A stretch of 64,000 bases of DNA from Comamonas koreensis (GCF_014076495.1 NZ_CP043575.1:3472001-3536000); one strand, 5' to 3'; counted from the first letter of the stretch, positions 30,250 to 39,608 are shown. A program made the numbers and translations. Notes: a model not told the origin generated them from the letters alone.

Positions 30250-31818
30250 CTAAGTCAGGGCCGCTGCGCTGTCGCCTTCGTCCGTATCGGTGGTCAACGG
30301 GCCCAGCTCGCCAGCGACGGGTGTCTCATGCACATGCGAGAGCCGTTTTTGGATGGCGCGCGTGCGCACATCGACCTGCTCGAATTTCTTGGCCGCCTGG
30401 TCCAGCGACCTGCGCGTGGCCTCCACCACATCGCCAAACTTGTTGAACTCGGTCTTGACCTGCCCGAGCACCGCCCACACCTCGGAGCTGCGCTTTTCGA
30501 TGGCCAAGGTCTTGAAGCCCATCTGCAGGCTGCTGAGCATCGCTGCCAGGTTGGCTGGGCCCGAGACCATGACCCGGCAGTCGTTCTGCAAGGCTTCGAC
30601 CAGACCCGGCCGGCGCATCACCTCGGCAAACAACCCCTCGGTGGGCAGGTAGAGCACCGCAAAATCGGTGGTGTTGGGTGGCGAGACATACTTGCTGTAG
30701 ATCTTCTTGGCCTCCAGCCGGATCGAATTTTCAAAGCCGATGCTGGCCGACTGGATCGCCGCCTTGTCCAGGCTTTCTTGCGCATCCATCAGGCGCTGGT
30801 AGTGCTCGACCGGGTACTTGGAATCGATCGGCAACCACACCGGTTTGTCATCGCTGTGGCCCGGCAGGCGGATGGCGAACTCTACCATCTCGTCGCTGCC
30901 CGGCACGGTCTTGACGTTCCTGGCGTACTGCTGGGCCGTCAGCACGTTGTCGATGATCATGCCCAGCTGCAGCTCGCCCCAGGTACCGCGCGATTTCACA
31001 TTCGTCATCACGCGCTTGAGGTCACCCACGCTGCCCGCCAGCGTCTGCATCTCGCCCAGGCCCTTGTGAACCTGTTCGAGCCGGTCGCTCACCAGCTTGA
31101 AGGATTCACCCAGGCGCTGCTCCAAGGTGGCATGCAGCTTTTCATCCACCGTTTTGCGCATCTCTTCGAGCTTGCTGGCGTTGTCGCTCTGGATGCTGGC
31201 CAGGCGCTCGTTGAGCGTGCCGCGCAGCTGCTCGGCCTGCTGCTGGTTGGCCTGCAGCAGCTGCGCCAGCTGGCGCCCCACCCCGTCCTGCATGCCCGCC
31301 AGGTGCGACTGCACATCGGTCTTGAGGGTGGCCAGGCTTTGGTGGTTGGCGCGGGTGAGCGCATCGACGCGCTGGGTGAGCGAGGTATCGAGCACCGACA
31401 GGCGCTGGTTGATGGCCGCATCGAGGTGGGCCAGGCGCTGGGCGAGCTGGGTTTCGAACCCGGCCAGCGCCTGGGCCAGCTCCTGGCGCCCAAGGCGCGA
31501 TTCAGCCAGGCTTTGCGCCATGCGCGCTTCCAGCGATTCGCGGAACTCGCCCATCACATCTTGGCTGCCCTGGTTCAACTCGCGCAACTGCAGGCTCAGG
31601 TGCTGCGACAGGTGGCTGAGCGCGCCTTCGCTGCGCGCCAGCGCCTGCACGGTCTGCTGCTGGTCGCGGGCCTGGCGCTCCTGCTGCTGCAGCCAGGCCT
31701 CCCCCAGATCGGCTTTGGGCCGGCGCAACAGCAGCACCAGCAGGTTGGCCAGCACCGCCAGCAGTACCAAGGCCAGCAGCACCAGGCTGAGCAGCGACCG
31801 ATCCAGATCCAGATTCAC
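30250..31818 (-). CDS. rmuC: RmuC-domain protein (DNA recombination protein RmuC homologue)
   Basis: 522 residues: one TM segment near the N-terminus (SLVLLALVLLAVLANLLVLLL), a long coiled coil rich in Gln/Leu/Arg (about 45-250), and the RmuC nuclease-like domain (VKSRGTWGELQLGMIIDNVL, PVWLPIDSKYPVEHYQRL, ILYLPTEGL-like VLYLPTEGLFAEV). The start is a GTG at 31818 preceded by GGGGA; the open frame extends 22 codons more. RmuC limits inversions between repeats in E. coli by an unknown mechanism; bacterial RmuC proteins also appear in defence contexts, which is not the case here. Confidence 0.9.
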   Translation of the reverse strand: MNLDLDRSLLSLVLLALVLLAVLANLLVLLLRRPKADLGEAWLQQQERQARDQQQTVQALARSEGALSHLSQHLSLQLRELNQGSQDVMGEFRESLEARMAQSLAESRLGRQELAQALAGFETQLAQRLAHLDAAINQRLSVLDTSLTQRVDALTRANHQSLATLKTDVQSHLAGMQDGVGRQLAQLLQANQQQAEQLRGTLNERLASIQSDNASKLEEMRKTVDEKLHATLEQRLGESFKLVSDRLEQVHKGLGEMQTLAGSVGDLKRVMTNVKSRGTWGELQLGMIIDNVLTAQQYARNVKTVPGSDEMVEFAIRLPGHSDDKPVWLPIDSKYPVEHYQRLMDAQESLDKAAIQSASIGFENSIRLEAKKIYSKYVSPPNTTDFAVLYLPTEGLFAEVMRRPGLVEALQNDCRVMVSGPANLAAMLSSLQMGFKTLAIEKRSSEVWAVLGQVKTEFNKFGDVVEATRRSLDQAAKKFEQVDVRTRAIQKRLSHVHETPVAGELGPLTTDTDEGDSAAALT

Positions 31819-31913
31819 AACCGTTCCCCGTGTTTGAGAAGACTGCAAAAATAATAGCTGCTTGCACCCGTCTGGTGGGCACAAACAGCCATGTTTATTG
31901 AAATATTTTGCGT

Positions 31914-32909
31914 TCAGGCGGCGCTGCGGCGGCTGTGCTCCAGGCGGTTGACGGGTGTGACCGGCGCCTGGCCGCCCAGGTAGGCGATCAGGTTGTCAGC
32001 CGCCAGCTGGGCCATGGCCCGGCGCGTGCCCATCGTGGAGCTGGCGATGTGCGGCGTCAGCACCACGTTGGACAGCGCCAGCAGATCGGGATGCACCGCA
32101 GGCTCGCCTTCGAACACATCCAGGCCGGCGGCGGCAATGGTCTTGCTCGCCAGCGCCTTGGCAAGCGCCATATCATCCACAATGCCGCCGCGCGCGATGT
32201 TGATCAGCGTGGCGCTAGGCTTCATGCTGGCGATCTCGGCTGCGCCAACCGTGTGGTGGGCCTCGGGGGTGTAGGGCAGCACCAGCACCAGGTGGTCAGC
32301 AGTGCTGAGCAGCTCTTGCTTGCTCACATAGCGGGCCTTGCAATCGGCCTCCAGCTCGGCAGACAGGCGCGAGCGGTTGTGGTAGACCACCTGCATGCCA
32401 AAGCCATGCGCGCCGCGCCGGGCAATGGCCTGGCCGATGCGGCCCATGCCCAGAATGCCCAGGGTGCTGCCATGCACTTCGGCGCCGGCAAACAGGTCAT
32501 AGCGCCAGTCCTTCCAATGGCCGGCACGCAGAAAATGCTCGCTCTCGGTGATGCGGCGGGCCGTGGCCATCAGCAACGCAAAGCCGAAATCGGCCGTGGT
32601 CTCGGTCAACACGTCGGGCGCATTCGTGCCCTGCACGCCGGCTGCCGTCATCGCGGCCACATCAAAGTTGTTGTAACCCACGGCCATGTTGGCGCAGATC
32701 TGCAGCTGCGGGCAGGCGGCCAGCAAGGCCGCATCGATGCGCTGCGAGCCGGTGGTCAGCACGCCATCCATGCCCTGCAGGCGCTCGGCCAGCTCGGCGG
32801 GCGACCAGGCGATGTCGTCCTGGTTGGAGCGGACATCGAAGTGCTGCTCGAGCACGGTGACCACTTCGGGCGAAATGGCGCGGGCAATCAGAATTTTCGG
32901 GCGGGACAT
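31914..32909 (-). CDS. D-2-hydroxyacid dehydrogenase (glyoxylate/hydroxypyruvate reductase type)
   Basis: NAD(P)-dependent dehydrogenase of 331 residues. Rossmann motif GILGMGRIGQAIA near residue 150, catalytic Arg in NIARGG and the catalytic His in TPHIASSTMGTR near residue 288. Closest in look to GhrB/GyaR proteins that reduce glyoxylate or hydroxypyruvate. 19 bases downstream of the NhaD-like gene, so possibly cotranscribed with it. Confidence 0.9.
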   Translation of the reverse strand: MSRPKILIARAISPEVVTVLEQHFDVRSNQDDIAWSPAELAERLQGMDGVLTTGSQRIDAALLAACPQLQICANMAVGYNNFDVAAMTAAGVQGTNAPDVLTETTADFGFALLMATARRITESEHFLRAGHWKDWRYDLFAGAEVHGSTLGILGMGRIGQAIARRGAHGFGMQVVYHNRSRLSAELEADCKARYVSKQELLSTADHLVLVLPYTPEAHHTVGAAEIASMKPSATLINIARGGIVDDMALAKALASKTIAAAGLDVFEGEPAVHPDLLALSNVVLTPHIASSTMGTRRAMAQLAADNLIAYLGGQAPVTPVNRLEHSRRSAA

Positions 32910-32928
32910 CGGCAGTTTCCTCGGGGGT

Positions 32929-34350
32929 TCAGCGGAACCAGATAAAAGTCATCACGACAAACAGCGGCACCAGGATGGCGCACGACCAGGCCATGTAGCC
33001 AAAAAAGCTGGGCATGCGCACTCCACGGCTTTCGGCAATGGCCTTGACCATCATATTGGGTGCATTGCCGATATAGGTGTTCGCGCCCATGAAGACGGCA
33101 CCCGCCGAAATCGCGGCCAAGGTGGTCGCCATCGAGGTCATCAGCACCTGGGGATCACCCCCGGCGGTGTTGAAGAACACCAGGTAGGTGGGCGCATTGT
33201 CCAAAAAGCTGCTGAGCAGGCCCGCAGCCCAGAAGTACATCGCCGGGTCGGGCGAGCCATCGGGCCGGGTTACCGCACGCACCACCGCGCCAAAGGGACC
33301 GTTGGCGCCCGCCTGCAGCATCGCGATGACGGGGATGATGGTGAGAAAAATGCCGGCGAACAGCTTGGCCACTTCCTGCATCGGGCCCCAGTCGAACTGG
33401 TTGGCCGCATGGGCCGACGCGGGCGTGAGTTTGTAGGACAGCACGGCCACCGCAATCAGGCCCAGATCACGCACGACGGACGGCAAGCCCACGGCCACGC
33501 CGGCAATGTCCCACTGCAGGTCGGACTTCCAAAAGCCGCTCAGCAGCACCAGGGCCACGACAGCGCCCAGCAGCACAAAATTGATCTTGCCTTCAAAGCC
33601 CAGGCTGTGGGTGTCGGGCGTCGGATCGCTGCGGGGCTTTTGCGCATCAAAGCGCAGCATATAGCGGTCCAGCAGGTAGAAGATGACCAGCAGCGCGCCG
33701 ACGAGGAACAGGGTCTCGGCAAAGATATGGCGCACGGTCCAGAAAAAATCCACGCCCTTCAAAAAGCCCAGGAACAGCGGCGGATCACCCAGCGGTGTGA
33801 GCGAGCCACCGGCATTGGAGACGATGAAGATGAAAAACACCACCACATGCGCGCAGCTGCGGCGGGCATCGTTGGCCCGGATCAGCGGGCGGATCAGCAG
33901 CATGGACGCGCCGGTCGTGCCCATGAAGCTGGCCAGCACTGCGCCAATGGCCAGGATGGCCGTGTTCAAACCCGGCGAGCCATGCAGATTGCCGCGGATA
34001 TAGATACCACCCGAGACGGTGAACAAGGCCGTCAGCAAGATCACAAAGGGAATGTATTCAGCCACCAGTGCATGGGCCAGGTTGCCAACGGCCAGCCCCG
34101 GGCCAAAGACCGCTGCGAAGGGCAGCAAAAAGGCCAGCGCCCAAAAAGCGGCCACCTTGCCAAAATGGTGGTGCCAGAAGCTGGGCAGAAACAGCGGCAT
34201 CAGCGCAATCGACAGCAAAATTCCGGCAAAGGGAATGCCCCAGAAAACAGAGAGTTCGGCCCCGTTGATGGTGGCCGCCCCGGCCCACCCGGGCGCCAGC
34301 ACCGCAGCGCCCACCGCCGCCCTGCCCCAGACCCCATACTGCTGCCCCAT
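32929..34350 (-). CDS. Sodium:proton antiporter of the NhaD/ion-transporter superfamily
   Basis: 473 residues with about twelve TM segments. The SNAGGSLTPLGDPPLFLGFLKGVDFFWT motif and the SSFLDNAPTYLVFFN motif mark the NhaD/citrate-transporter (IT) superfamily; both halves hold the re-entrant loops. Start at MGQQYGVWG, which has an AAGGAG 6 bases upstream; earlier in-frame Mets lack such a site. Likely exchanges Na+ for H+ at the inner membrane; an organic-anion substrate cannot be excluded. Confidence 0.88.
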   Translation of the reverse strand: MGQQYGVWGRAAVGAAVLAPGWAGAATINGAELSVFWGIPFAGILLSIALMPLFLPSFWHHHFGKVAAFWALAFLLPFAAVFGPGLAVGNLAHALVAEYIPFVILLTALFTVSGGIYIRGNLHGSPGLNTAILAIGAVLASFMGTTGASMLLIRPLIRANDARRSCAHVVVFFIFIVSNAGGSLTPLGDPPLFLGFLKGVDFFWTVRHIFAETLFLVGALLVIFYLLDRYMLRFDAQKPRSDPTPDTHSLGFEGKINFVLLGAVVALVLLSGFWKSDLQWDIAGVAVGLPSVVRDLGLIAVAVLSYKLTPASAHAANQFDWGPMQEVAKLFAGIFLTIIPVIAMLQAGANGPFGAVVRAVTRPDGSPDPAMYFWAAGLLSSFLDNAPTYLVFFNTAGGDPQVLMTSMATTLAAISAGAVFMGANTYIGNAPNMMVKAIAESRGVRMPSFFGYMAWSCAILVPLFVVMTFIWFR

Positions 34351-34480
34351 AACCTGCTCCTTGTGTTTGTGCTTATTCATGCATGGCAGCCCAACACCGT
34401 CCGGCAGGCGCACGCAGCCCGGTGATTTTAGTCAGCGGCCAAGCCCCAATGCAGGCTGCGGCAGGCGGCAGCCATCCCGA

Positions 34481-35734
34481 TTAACCCGCACGTGCGGGGG
34501 CGGGGGCCACGCCTTGCGGGGGGATGTGCTGGCTGGGGGGCAGGTTGAACACCTGGCGCAGGTAGGCCAGGTATTTTTCGTCGTCGCACATGCTCTTGCC
34601 CGGCGTGTCCGAGATCTTGGCGACCGGCTGGCCATTGCAGCGCGTCATCTTGATGACGATCTGCAGCGGCTCGTAGCCCAGGTCATTGGTCAGGTTGGTG
34701 CCCACGCCGAAGGCCAGTTGGCAGCGGCCCTCAAAGCGCTCGAACAACGCAATGGTGCGCGGTATCGTCAGCGCATCGCTAAAGATCAGGATCTTGGTCA
34801 GCGGATCGACCTTGTGCAGCTTGTAGTGCGCGATCAGGCGCTCGCCCCAGCTGAAAGGGTCGCCGCTGTCATGGCGCGCGCCATCAAAGAGCTTGCAGAA
34901 GTACAGGTCAAAGTCGCGCAGAAAGGCATCCATGCCATAGACGTCGGACAGCGCAATGCCCAGGTCGCCCCGGTACTCCTTGGCCCACATGTCAAAGCCA
35001 TAGATCTGGCTCTCGCGCAGGCGCGGGCCCAGCGCCTGGCAGGCCTGCAGGTATTCATGGGCCATGGTGCCCAGCGGGGTCAGGCCCAGCTGTTTGGCAA
35101 ACAAGGTGTTGCTGGTGCCAGCCAATTGGCCAAGGCGCTCACCGGGCATTGCCGGATGGGTCGCCACGCCCAGCCCCCCCACCAGGCTGCCCAGCACCTC
35201 GCGCTGCCAGCGATGGCTAAAGCGCCGGCGCGTGCCGTAGTCGGCAATCTTGAGCGCCTCCAGCCCCGGCCCGCGCATGGCCTCGATCTTGCCTGCCAGG
35301 CGCCGGCGTCCTTCAGCCCAGTCGGGCTCTGGCTGGGTATTGCGAAAGTAGACCTCGTTGACGATGGCCAGCACCGGGATCTCGAACAACACGGTATGCA
35401 GCCAGGGGCCGGTGATCGTGATGTCGATCTCGCCACTGGGCAGCGGCAGCACCGTGATGTATTTTTCCTTGAGTTGGTAGAGCCGCAGAAAATCGATGAA
35501 GTCGCTTTTGATAAAACGCAGCGATTGCAGATAAGCCAATTCGTCATCGGCAAAACGCAGGCTGCACAGGTGCTGGATTTCGGCGCGAATCTCGTCCACA
35601 TACGGCGCCAGTTGCACACCGGGGTTGCGGCAGCGAAACTTGTATTCCACCTGGGCCCCGGGGAACTGGTGCAGCACCACCTGCATCATGGTGAACTTGT
35701 ACAGGTCGGTGTCCAGCAGGCTTTGGATAATCAT
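34481..35734 (-). CDS. pncB: Nicotinate phosphoribosyltransferase
   Basis: NAD salvage: nicotinate + PRPP to nicotinate mononucleotide. 417 residues. Start at [16 protein letters not shown], the family's conserved opening; the catalytic His region is in RRRFSHRWQ and the phosphate-binding motif in ILIFSDALT. No PRPP Nudix regulator nearby. Free-standing between the antiporter and the thioesterase on the same strand. Confidence 0.95.
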   Translation of the reverse strand: MIIQSLLDTDLYKFTMMQVVLHQFPGAQVEYKFRCRNPGVQLAPYVDEIRAEIQHLCSLRFADDELAYLQSLRFIKSDFIDFLRLYQLKEKYITVLPLPSGEIDITITGPWLHTVLFEIPVLAIVNEVYFRNTQPEPDWAEGRRRLAGKIEAMRGPGLEALKIADYGTRRRFSHRWQREVLGSLVGGLGVATHPAMPGERLGQLAGTSNTLFAKQLGLTPLGTMAHEYLQACQALGPRLRESQIYGFDMWAKEYRGDLGIALSDVYGMDAFLRDFDLYFCKLFDGARHDSGDPFSWGERLIAHYKLHKVDPLTKILIFSDALTIPRTIALFERFEGRCQLAFGVGTNLTNDLGYEPLQIVIKMTRCNGQPVAKISDTPGKSMCDDEKYLAYLRQVFNLPPSQHIPPQGVAPAPARAG

Positions 35735-35903
35735 GGTTGGCAGCACAGGGTTGCGCGCCAACCCATGCAGCAGCCTATTTGGCTGCTGGCGGCAGACGCC
35801 ATGTCTCATATCCACAACCCAGCGCCTATTTCATAAGGTCGCAACAGCGGCAAGTGTAGGCGATTGCCCGCTGCCTTGCTGCCAGGCAGGGCAAGCCTCT
35901 TAT

Positions 35904-36362
35904 TTACTGCAGCTCCAAGCTCTCCAGTGCCTGGCGTGTGGCATCGGGCAGCGCCACCGGGCGGCGGCTGCTGCGGTCCACATACACGTGAACAAAATGC
36001 CCGCATGCAGCGCTTTGCGCCTGGCCGGCGACAAAAATTGCCAGTTCATAGCGCACGCTGCTCTTGCCCAGATGCGCCACGCGCACGCCCACGTCCACGT
36101 CCTGCGGATAGGACACCGGCGCAAAATAGTGGCATTGGGTCTCCACCACCAGGCCAATGCTGCTGCTCGCTTCGATATCGAGCACGCCTTTTTCGATCAG
36201 CAAGCGGTTCACGGCGGTGTCGAACCAGCTGTAGTACACGACATTGTTGACATGCCCATAGGCATCGTTGTCGGCCCAGCGGGTGGTCACACGCACAAAC
36301 TGCGCATAGGCCGATCGGGGCTGGGGCTGGGGGCGCTCGGCGTGCTGCTGCATAGAAGACAT
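35904..36362 (-). CDS. Hot-dog fold acyl-CoA thioesterase (YbgC/4HBT class)
   Basis: 152 residues from the chosen Met. The catalytic block [25 protein letters not shown] carries the Asp of the 4-hydroxybenzoyl-CoA thioesterase class (D-x-Y-G-H-V-N-N). Hydrolyses acyl-CoA esters; substrate range is not predictable. The start is uncertain: ATGs at 36395, 36371 and 36362 are in frame, and the last has AGGA 8 bases upstream. Confidence 0.88.
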   Translation of the reverse strand: MSSMQQHAERPQPQPRSAYAQFVRVTTRWADNDAYGHVNNVVYYSWFDTAVNRLLIEKGVLDIEASSSIGLVVETQCHYFAPVSYPQDVDVGVRVAHLGKSSVRYELAIFVAGQAQSAACGHFVHVYVDRSSRRPVALPDATRQALESLELQ

Positions 36363-36597
36363 CTTGGCCATCCTGGTCACAAAGTTCGCAGGCATTGTAG
36401 AAGTGCTGGTGCCGGGCGTCGCTGCACGTCGGAGACAGGCGATGGCAGGCCATCAAAGGCATTGCCATCGTGCTGACACATGGGGCAATTACAACGTCAG
36501 AGCAAGCCGATTTCAGCTGATTGCCAAACGATTAATTCGTTACCCTATCAACCAATTAAACAAATGGTAAATGATTGAAATCAAACCAAAAGATTTT

Positions 36598-36614
36598 TTT
36601 GCTGCACTGCACAA
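36598..36614. promoter_or_regulatory. Left arm of 17-bp inverted repeat upstream of phasin (putative PhaR operator)
   Basis: TTTGCTGCACTGCACAA. Its exact reverse complement occurs at 36658-36674. The TGC/GCA-rich sequence resembles binding sites described for the PHB-responsive repressor PhaR; assignment is inference. The rest of the 36363-36757 gap is AT-rich promoter DNA with no gene seen. Confidence 0.55.
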
Positions 36615-36621
36615 AAAAGGC

Positions 36622-36650
36622 TTGCAAAAGGCGCGCAGATGCCCAACAAT
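36622..36650 (+). promoter_or_regulatory. Candidate sigma-70 promoter of the phasin gene
   Basis: TTGCAA and AACAAT with a 17-base spacer. It lies between the two arms of the inverted repeat, where bound repressor would occlude it. The -10 is only 4/6 consensus. Confidence 0.45.
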
Positions 36651-36657
36651 AGAGTCA

Positions 36658-36674
36658 TTGTGCAGTGCAGCAAA
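36658..36674. promoter_or_regulatory. Right arm of 17-bp inverted repeat upstream of phasin
   Basis: TTGTGCAGTGCAGCAAA, perfect reverse complement of 36598-36614, 43 bases apart. It begins about 8 bases past the -10 candidate, so it would overlap the transcription start. Confidence 0.55.
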
Positions 36675-36757
36675 TTCACAGCAATGCACAAACCCCCGGC
36701 GCACAGCACGTGCCCGAATTTGTACCTTCAACACTTCTAACGAGACGGAGTATGAAC

Positions 36758-37315
36758 ATGGCATTGACCCCTGACCAAATCCTGGCTGCACACAAAGCGA
36801 ATCTGGAAACCCTGATGGGCCTGACCAACAAGGCCTTCGAAGGCGTGGAAAAGCTGGTGGAACTGAATGTGGCCGCGACCCGCGCTGCATTGTCCGACGT
36901 GTCGGCCAACACCTCGGCTGTACTGGATGCCAAGAACGCCCAAGACCTGCTGAGCGTTCAAAGCGGCCTGCTGCAACCCATGGCCGAAAAGACCGCTGCC
37001 TACAGCCGTCACCTGTACGAAATCGCTGCTGCTACCAGCCTGGAATTCAGCAAGGCCTTCGAGAACAAGGCCGTCGAAGCCCAGTCCAAGTTCAACGAAT
37101 TTGTCGACACCGCTGCCAAGAACGCACCGGCTGGCTCCGAAAGCGCTGTGGCCGTGATGAAGACCGCTGTTGCTGCTGCCAACAATGCGTATGACTCCGT
37201 GCAAAAGGCGGTCAAGCAAGCCGGTGAAGTGGCTGAAACCAACTTCAACACCATCACCAACAATGCCGTCAAGGCTGCTGGCACCGTCAGCGCCGCCACG
37301 GCCCGCAAGCGCTAA
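36758..37315 (+). CDS. Phasin-family protein
   Basis: 185-residue amphipathic helical protein of the polyhydroxyalkanoate granule surface ([38 protein letters not shown] is the usual opening), Ala-rich with coiled-coil character throughout and basic C-terminus ATARKR. The start at MALTP has GGAG 7 bases upstream; the ATG two codons earlier is too close to it. Implies the cell stores PHB. The promoter region carries the paired operator-like arms. No phaC or phaR gene is in the window. Confidence 0.92.
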   Translation: MALTPDQILAAHKANLETLMGLTNKAFEGVEKLVELNVAATRAALSDVSANTSAVLDAKNAQDLLSVQSGLLQPMAEKTAAYSRHLYEIAAATSLEFSKAFENKAVEAQSKFNEFVDTAAKNAPAGSESAVAVMKTAVAAANNAYDSVQKAVKQAGEVAETNFNTITNNAVKAAGTVSAATARKR

Positions 37316-37384
37316 CTAGCGAGCCTCTTTAGCGCACTGCCGTTGCCCAAGACCTACAGTTTGGTCAAATATTCGCCAGCGCGC

Positions 37385-37413
37385 TGGACAGACTCAAGGG
37401 TAAACCCTATAAT
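37385..37413 (+). promoter_or_regulatory. Strong sigma-70 promoter of the sRNA candidate
   Basis: TGGACA (37385-37390), 17-base spacer, TATAAT (37408-37413). Near-consensus, with no coding frame downstream before the terminator. Confidence 0.75.
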
Positions 37414-37419
37414 TTACCC

Positions 37420-37520
37420 ATGGTGTTGAAAATTTCAACACACCCAGTTGTCTCCTTGGATCTTTTCGAAACCTGGTTTCTGGGATCCTTTTAAAGCCCG
37501 GCCTTGCTGGGCTTTTTTTT
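37420..37520 (+). ncRNA. Candidate small RNA with an exposed anti-Shine-Dalgarno segment
   Basis: About 100 nt from the predicted start (7 bases after TATAAT) to the T8 of a terminator. Hairpin 1 is an 8-bp perfect stem (37423-37430 with 37434-37441). A single-stranded stretch follows with UCUCCUU at 37451-37457, complementary to Shine-Dalgarno sequences. Hairpin 2 pairs GGATC (37458-37462) with GATCC (37484-37488) around an inner GAAAC/GTTTC stem. Hairpin 3 is the terminator AAAGCCC/GGGCTTT. No ORF or ribosome site. From memory a 'Betaproteobacteria toxic small RNA' family is listed in Rfam; membership is not checked. The rest of the 37316-37671 gap holds only the palindrome upstream of the iron-binding gene. 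Confidence 0.65.
37493..37520 (+). terminator. Terminator of the sRNA candidate
   Basis: AAAGCCC/GGGCTTT stem with a 9-base loop containing a weaker GG-C pairing, then T8. Confidence 0.85.
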
Positions 37521-37612
37521 GTCCGCCCGCTTTGTGCCTGAGCTGGCGCGCCATCCACAGGGCCGCACTTAAGACGATCTGAATAAGCACAAGCAACGCA
37601 ATGGTTTAAATA

Positions 37613-37629
37613 GAAACAATTCTTGTTTC
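37613..37629. promoter_or_regulatory. Palindrome upstream of the ferric-iron binding protein (possible Fur site)
   Basis: GAAACAA, 3-base spacer TTC, TTGTTTC: a perfect 7-bp inverted repeat, 42 bases before the start codon. It is AT-rich like Fur boxes but only partly matches the Fur consensus; a different repressor is possible. Confidence 0.4.
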
Positions 37630-37671
37630 AATTAAGATCGCTGCTCCAACTTTACAGAGACGTTTTGCCCT

Positions 37672-38715
37672 ATGCATTCTTTCAAACTCCTTGCACTGGC
37701 TTGCGCCATCACGGCAGGTGCCGCAGCACATGCCCAGGAAGTGGTCAACCTGTACTCTGCCCGCCACTACGCCACTGATGAGGCGCTCTATAACAACTTC
37801 ACAAAAGCGACCGGCATCAAGATCAACCGTGTGGACTCGGACGACGCAGGCATTGTGGCCCGCCTCAAGGCAGAAGGCGCCGCCTCCCCTGCCGATGTGG
37901 TGCTGATGGTGGACGCCGCGCGCCTGTACCGCGGCGAGAAGGACAACCTGTTCCTGCCGATCCGCTCGGCCAAACTGGAGGAAGTGATCCCCGCCAACCT
38001 GCGCGCCCAGCCCGAAGCGGACGGCGGCATCACCTGGTTCGGCCTCTCGACCCGTGCCCGCGTGATCGCCTACAACAAGGACAAGGTCAAGCTGGAAGAT
38101 GTCGACAGCTACGAAAAGCTGGCCGATCCCAAGAACAAGGGCAAGATCTGCATCCGCTCGGGCTCGCACCCCTACAACCTGAGCTTGTTTGGCGCGGTGA
38201 CCGAGCACATCGGCGAGGCCAAGGCCCAGCAATGGTTGCAGGGCGTCAAGGACAACCTGGCACGCCCACCCAAGGGTGGCGACACCGACCAGATCAAGGC
38301 CGTGGCCGCCGGTGAATGCGATATCGCCATCACCAACAGCTACTACTTTGCCCGCCTGATGCGTTCGAGCAACCCTGACGATGTCGCGATCACCAACAAG
38401 GTGAGCGTGGTGTTTCCCAACCAGAGCAGCTGGGGCACGCACCTGAACATCGCCGGTGGTGCCGTCGCCAAGTACAGCAAGAACAAGGACAATGCCGTCA
38501 AGTTCCTGGAGTACCTGGCCAGCCCGGAAGCGCAGACCTACTTTGCCAACGGCAACAACGAGTGGCCTGCTGCCAAGAATGTGCAGACCGACAACCCCGC
38601 ACTCAAGACGATGACCCAGAACAAGCCGTTCAAGAGCGAGACCATCCCGATCAGCGCCGTGGGCAGCAACATGCCAAAGGTGCAGCAGATGCTGGACCGC
38701 GCCGGCTTCCAGTAA
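37672..38715 (+). CDS. Ferric-iron ABC transporter periplasmic binding protein (FutA/FbpA type)
   Basis: 347 residues with a signal peptide ending AAHAQ (cut about residue 21). Family blocks: VVNLYSARHYATDEALYNNFTKATGIKINRV at the mature N-terminus, RSGSHPYNLSLFG, and the iron-ligand Tyr pair in NSYYFARL near residue 225. Binds Fe3+ in the periplasm for an FbpBC-type importer. No permease or ATPase follows; a terminator comes directly after, so this is a stand-alone binding protein and its membrane partners must be elsewhere. Confidence 0.92.
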   Translation: MHSFKLLALACAITAGAAAHAQEVVNLYSARHYATDEALYNNFTKATGIKINRVDSDDAGIVARLKAEGAASPADVVLMVDAARLYRGEKDNLFLPIRSAKLEEVIPANLRAQPEADGGITWFGLSTRARVIAYNKDKVKLEDVDSYEKLADPKNKGKICIRSGSHPYNLSLFGAVTEHIGEAKAQQWLQGVKDNLARPPKGGDTDQIKAVAAGECDIAITNSYYFARLMRSSNPDDVAITNKVSVVFPNQSSWGTHLNIAGGAVAKYSKNKDNAVKFLEYLASPEAQTYFANGNNEWPAAKNVQTDNPALKTMTQNKPFKSETIPISAVGSNMPKVQQMLDRAGFQ

Positions 38716-38733
38716 GCCCCGCACACTGTCACG

Positions 38734-38758
38734 AAAAGCCCGTTCGCGGGCTTTTTTT
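38734..38758 (+). terminator. Terminator after the ferric-iron binding protein
   Basis: AAAAGCCCG/CGGGCTTTT stem with a TTCG tetraloop and T7: a textbook intrinsic terminator. Confidence 0.9.
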
Positions 38759-38821
38759 GTGACCGCTCGCCGCCCCGCTCTGGGCTAAGATGCAGCGATC
38801 CAACAACCAGGAGACATAGCG

Positions 38822-39580
38822 ATGCACATCGCCAACAAGGTATTTATCGTCACAGGCGGCGCTTCGGGCCTGGGCGAAGGCACGGCCCGCATGCTGACCC
38901 GCGAGGGTGCCACGGTCGTCATCGCCGACATGCAGGCAGAAAAAGGCCAGTCCCTGGCCCAGGAGCTGGGCGGCGCCTTTGTGCAATGCGATGTGTCCAA
39001 TGCAGAGCAAGCCCAGGCGGTGGTTGCCAAGGCGGTATCGCTGGGCAAGCTGTTTGGCCTGGTCAACTGCGCAGGCATTGCACCGGCCGAAAAGACCGTG
39101 GGCAAAAAAGGTGCCCATTCGCTCGAGCTGTTCAGCAAGACCATCACGGTCAACCTGATTGGCAGCTTCAACATGATTCGCCTCTGTGCCGAAGCCATGG
39201 CCCAGAATGAGCCGGAACTCACGGGCGAGCGCGGCGTGTTGATCTCGACGGCCAGCGTGGCCGCCTATGACGGCCAGATTGGCCAGGCCGCCTATGCCGC
39301 CTCCAAAGGCGGTGTCGTCGGCATGACCTTGCCCATCGCCCGCGATCTGGCGCGCAGCGGCATCCGCAACATGACGATTGCGCCCGGCATTTTCGGCACC
39401 CCCATGCTGTTTGGCATGCCCCAGGAGGTGCAGGATGCGTTGGCCGCCGGCGTGCCCTTCCCCAGCCGCCTGGGCACCCCTGAGGACTATGCCAAGCTGG
39501 TCAAGCACATTGTCGAAAACGACATGCTCAATGGCGAAGTGATTCGCCTCGATGGCGCCATTCGCCTGGCACCCAAGTAA
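38822..39580 (+). CDS. Short-chain dehydrogenase (3-hydroxyacyl-CoA dehydrogenase type 2-like)
   Basis: 252-residue SDR. NAD-binding [10 protein letters not shown] near residue 11, NCAG motif, catalytic Tyr158 and Lys162 in YAASKGG, and the [10 protein letters not shown] loop. The [23 protein letters not shown] segment and C-terminal [15 protein letters not shown] match 3-hydroxy-2-methylbutyryl-CoA / 3-hydroxyacyl-CoA dehydrogenases of the HSD10 type, which act in isoleucine and fatty acid breakdown. Single gene, GGAG ribosome site 9 bases before the ATG, terminator after it. Confidence 0.9.
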   Translation: MHIANKVFIVTGGASGLGEGTARMLTREGATVVIADMQAEKGQSLAQELGGAFVQCDVSNAEQAQAVVAKAVSLGKLFGLVNCAGIAPAEKTVGKKGAHSLELFSKTITVNLIGSFNMIRLCAEAMAQNEPELTGERGVLISTASVAAYDGQIGQAAYAASKGGVVGMTLPIARDLARSGIRNMTIAPGIFGTPMLFGMPQEVQDALAAGVPFPSRLGTPEDYAKLVKHIVENDMLNGEVIRLDGAIRLAPK

Positions 39581-39608
39581 TCCCACCGGCCTGCGGGCCT
39601 TGGCATGC

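Noticed and set aside
31848..31900. AATAATAGCTGCTTGC-type partial palindrome between rmuC and the dehydrogenase, similar to spacers of the tRNA array
   Set aside because: Possibly a decayed dispersed palindromic repeat, but arms pair poorly and one degenerate copy is not enough.
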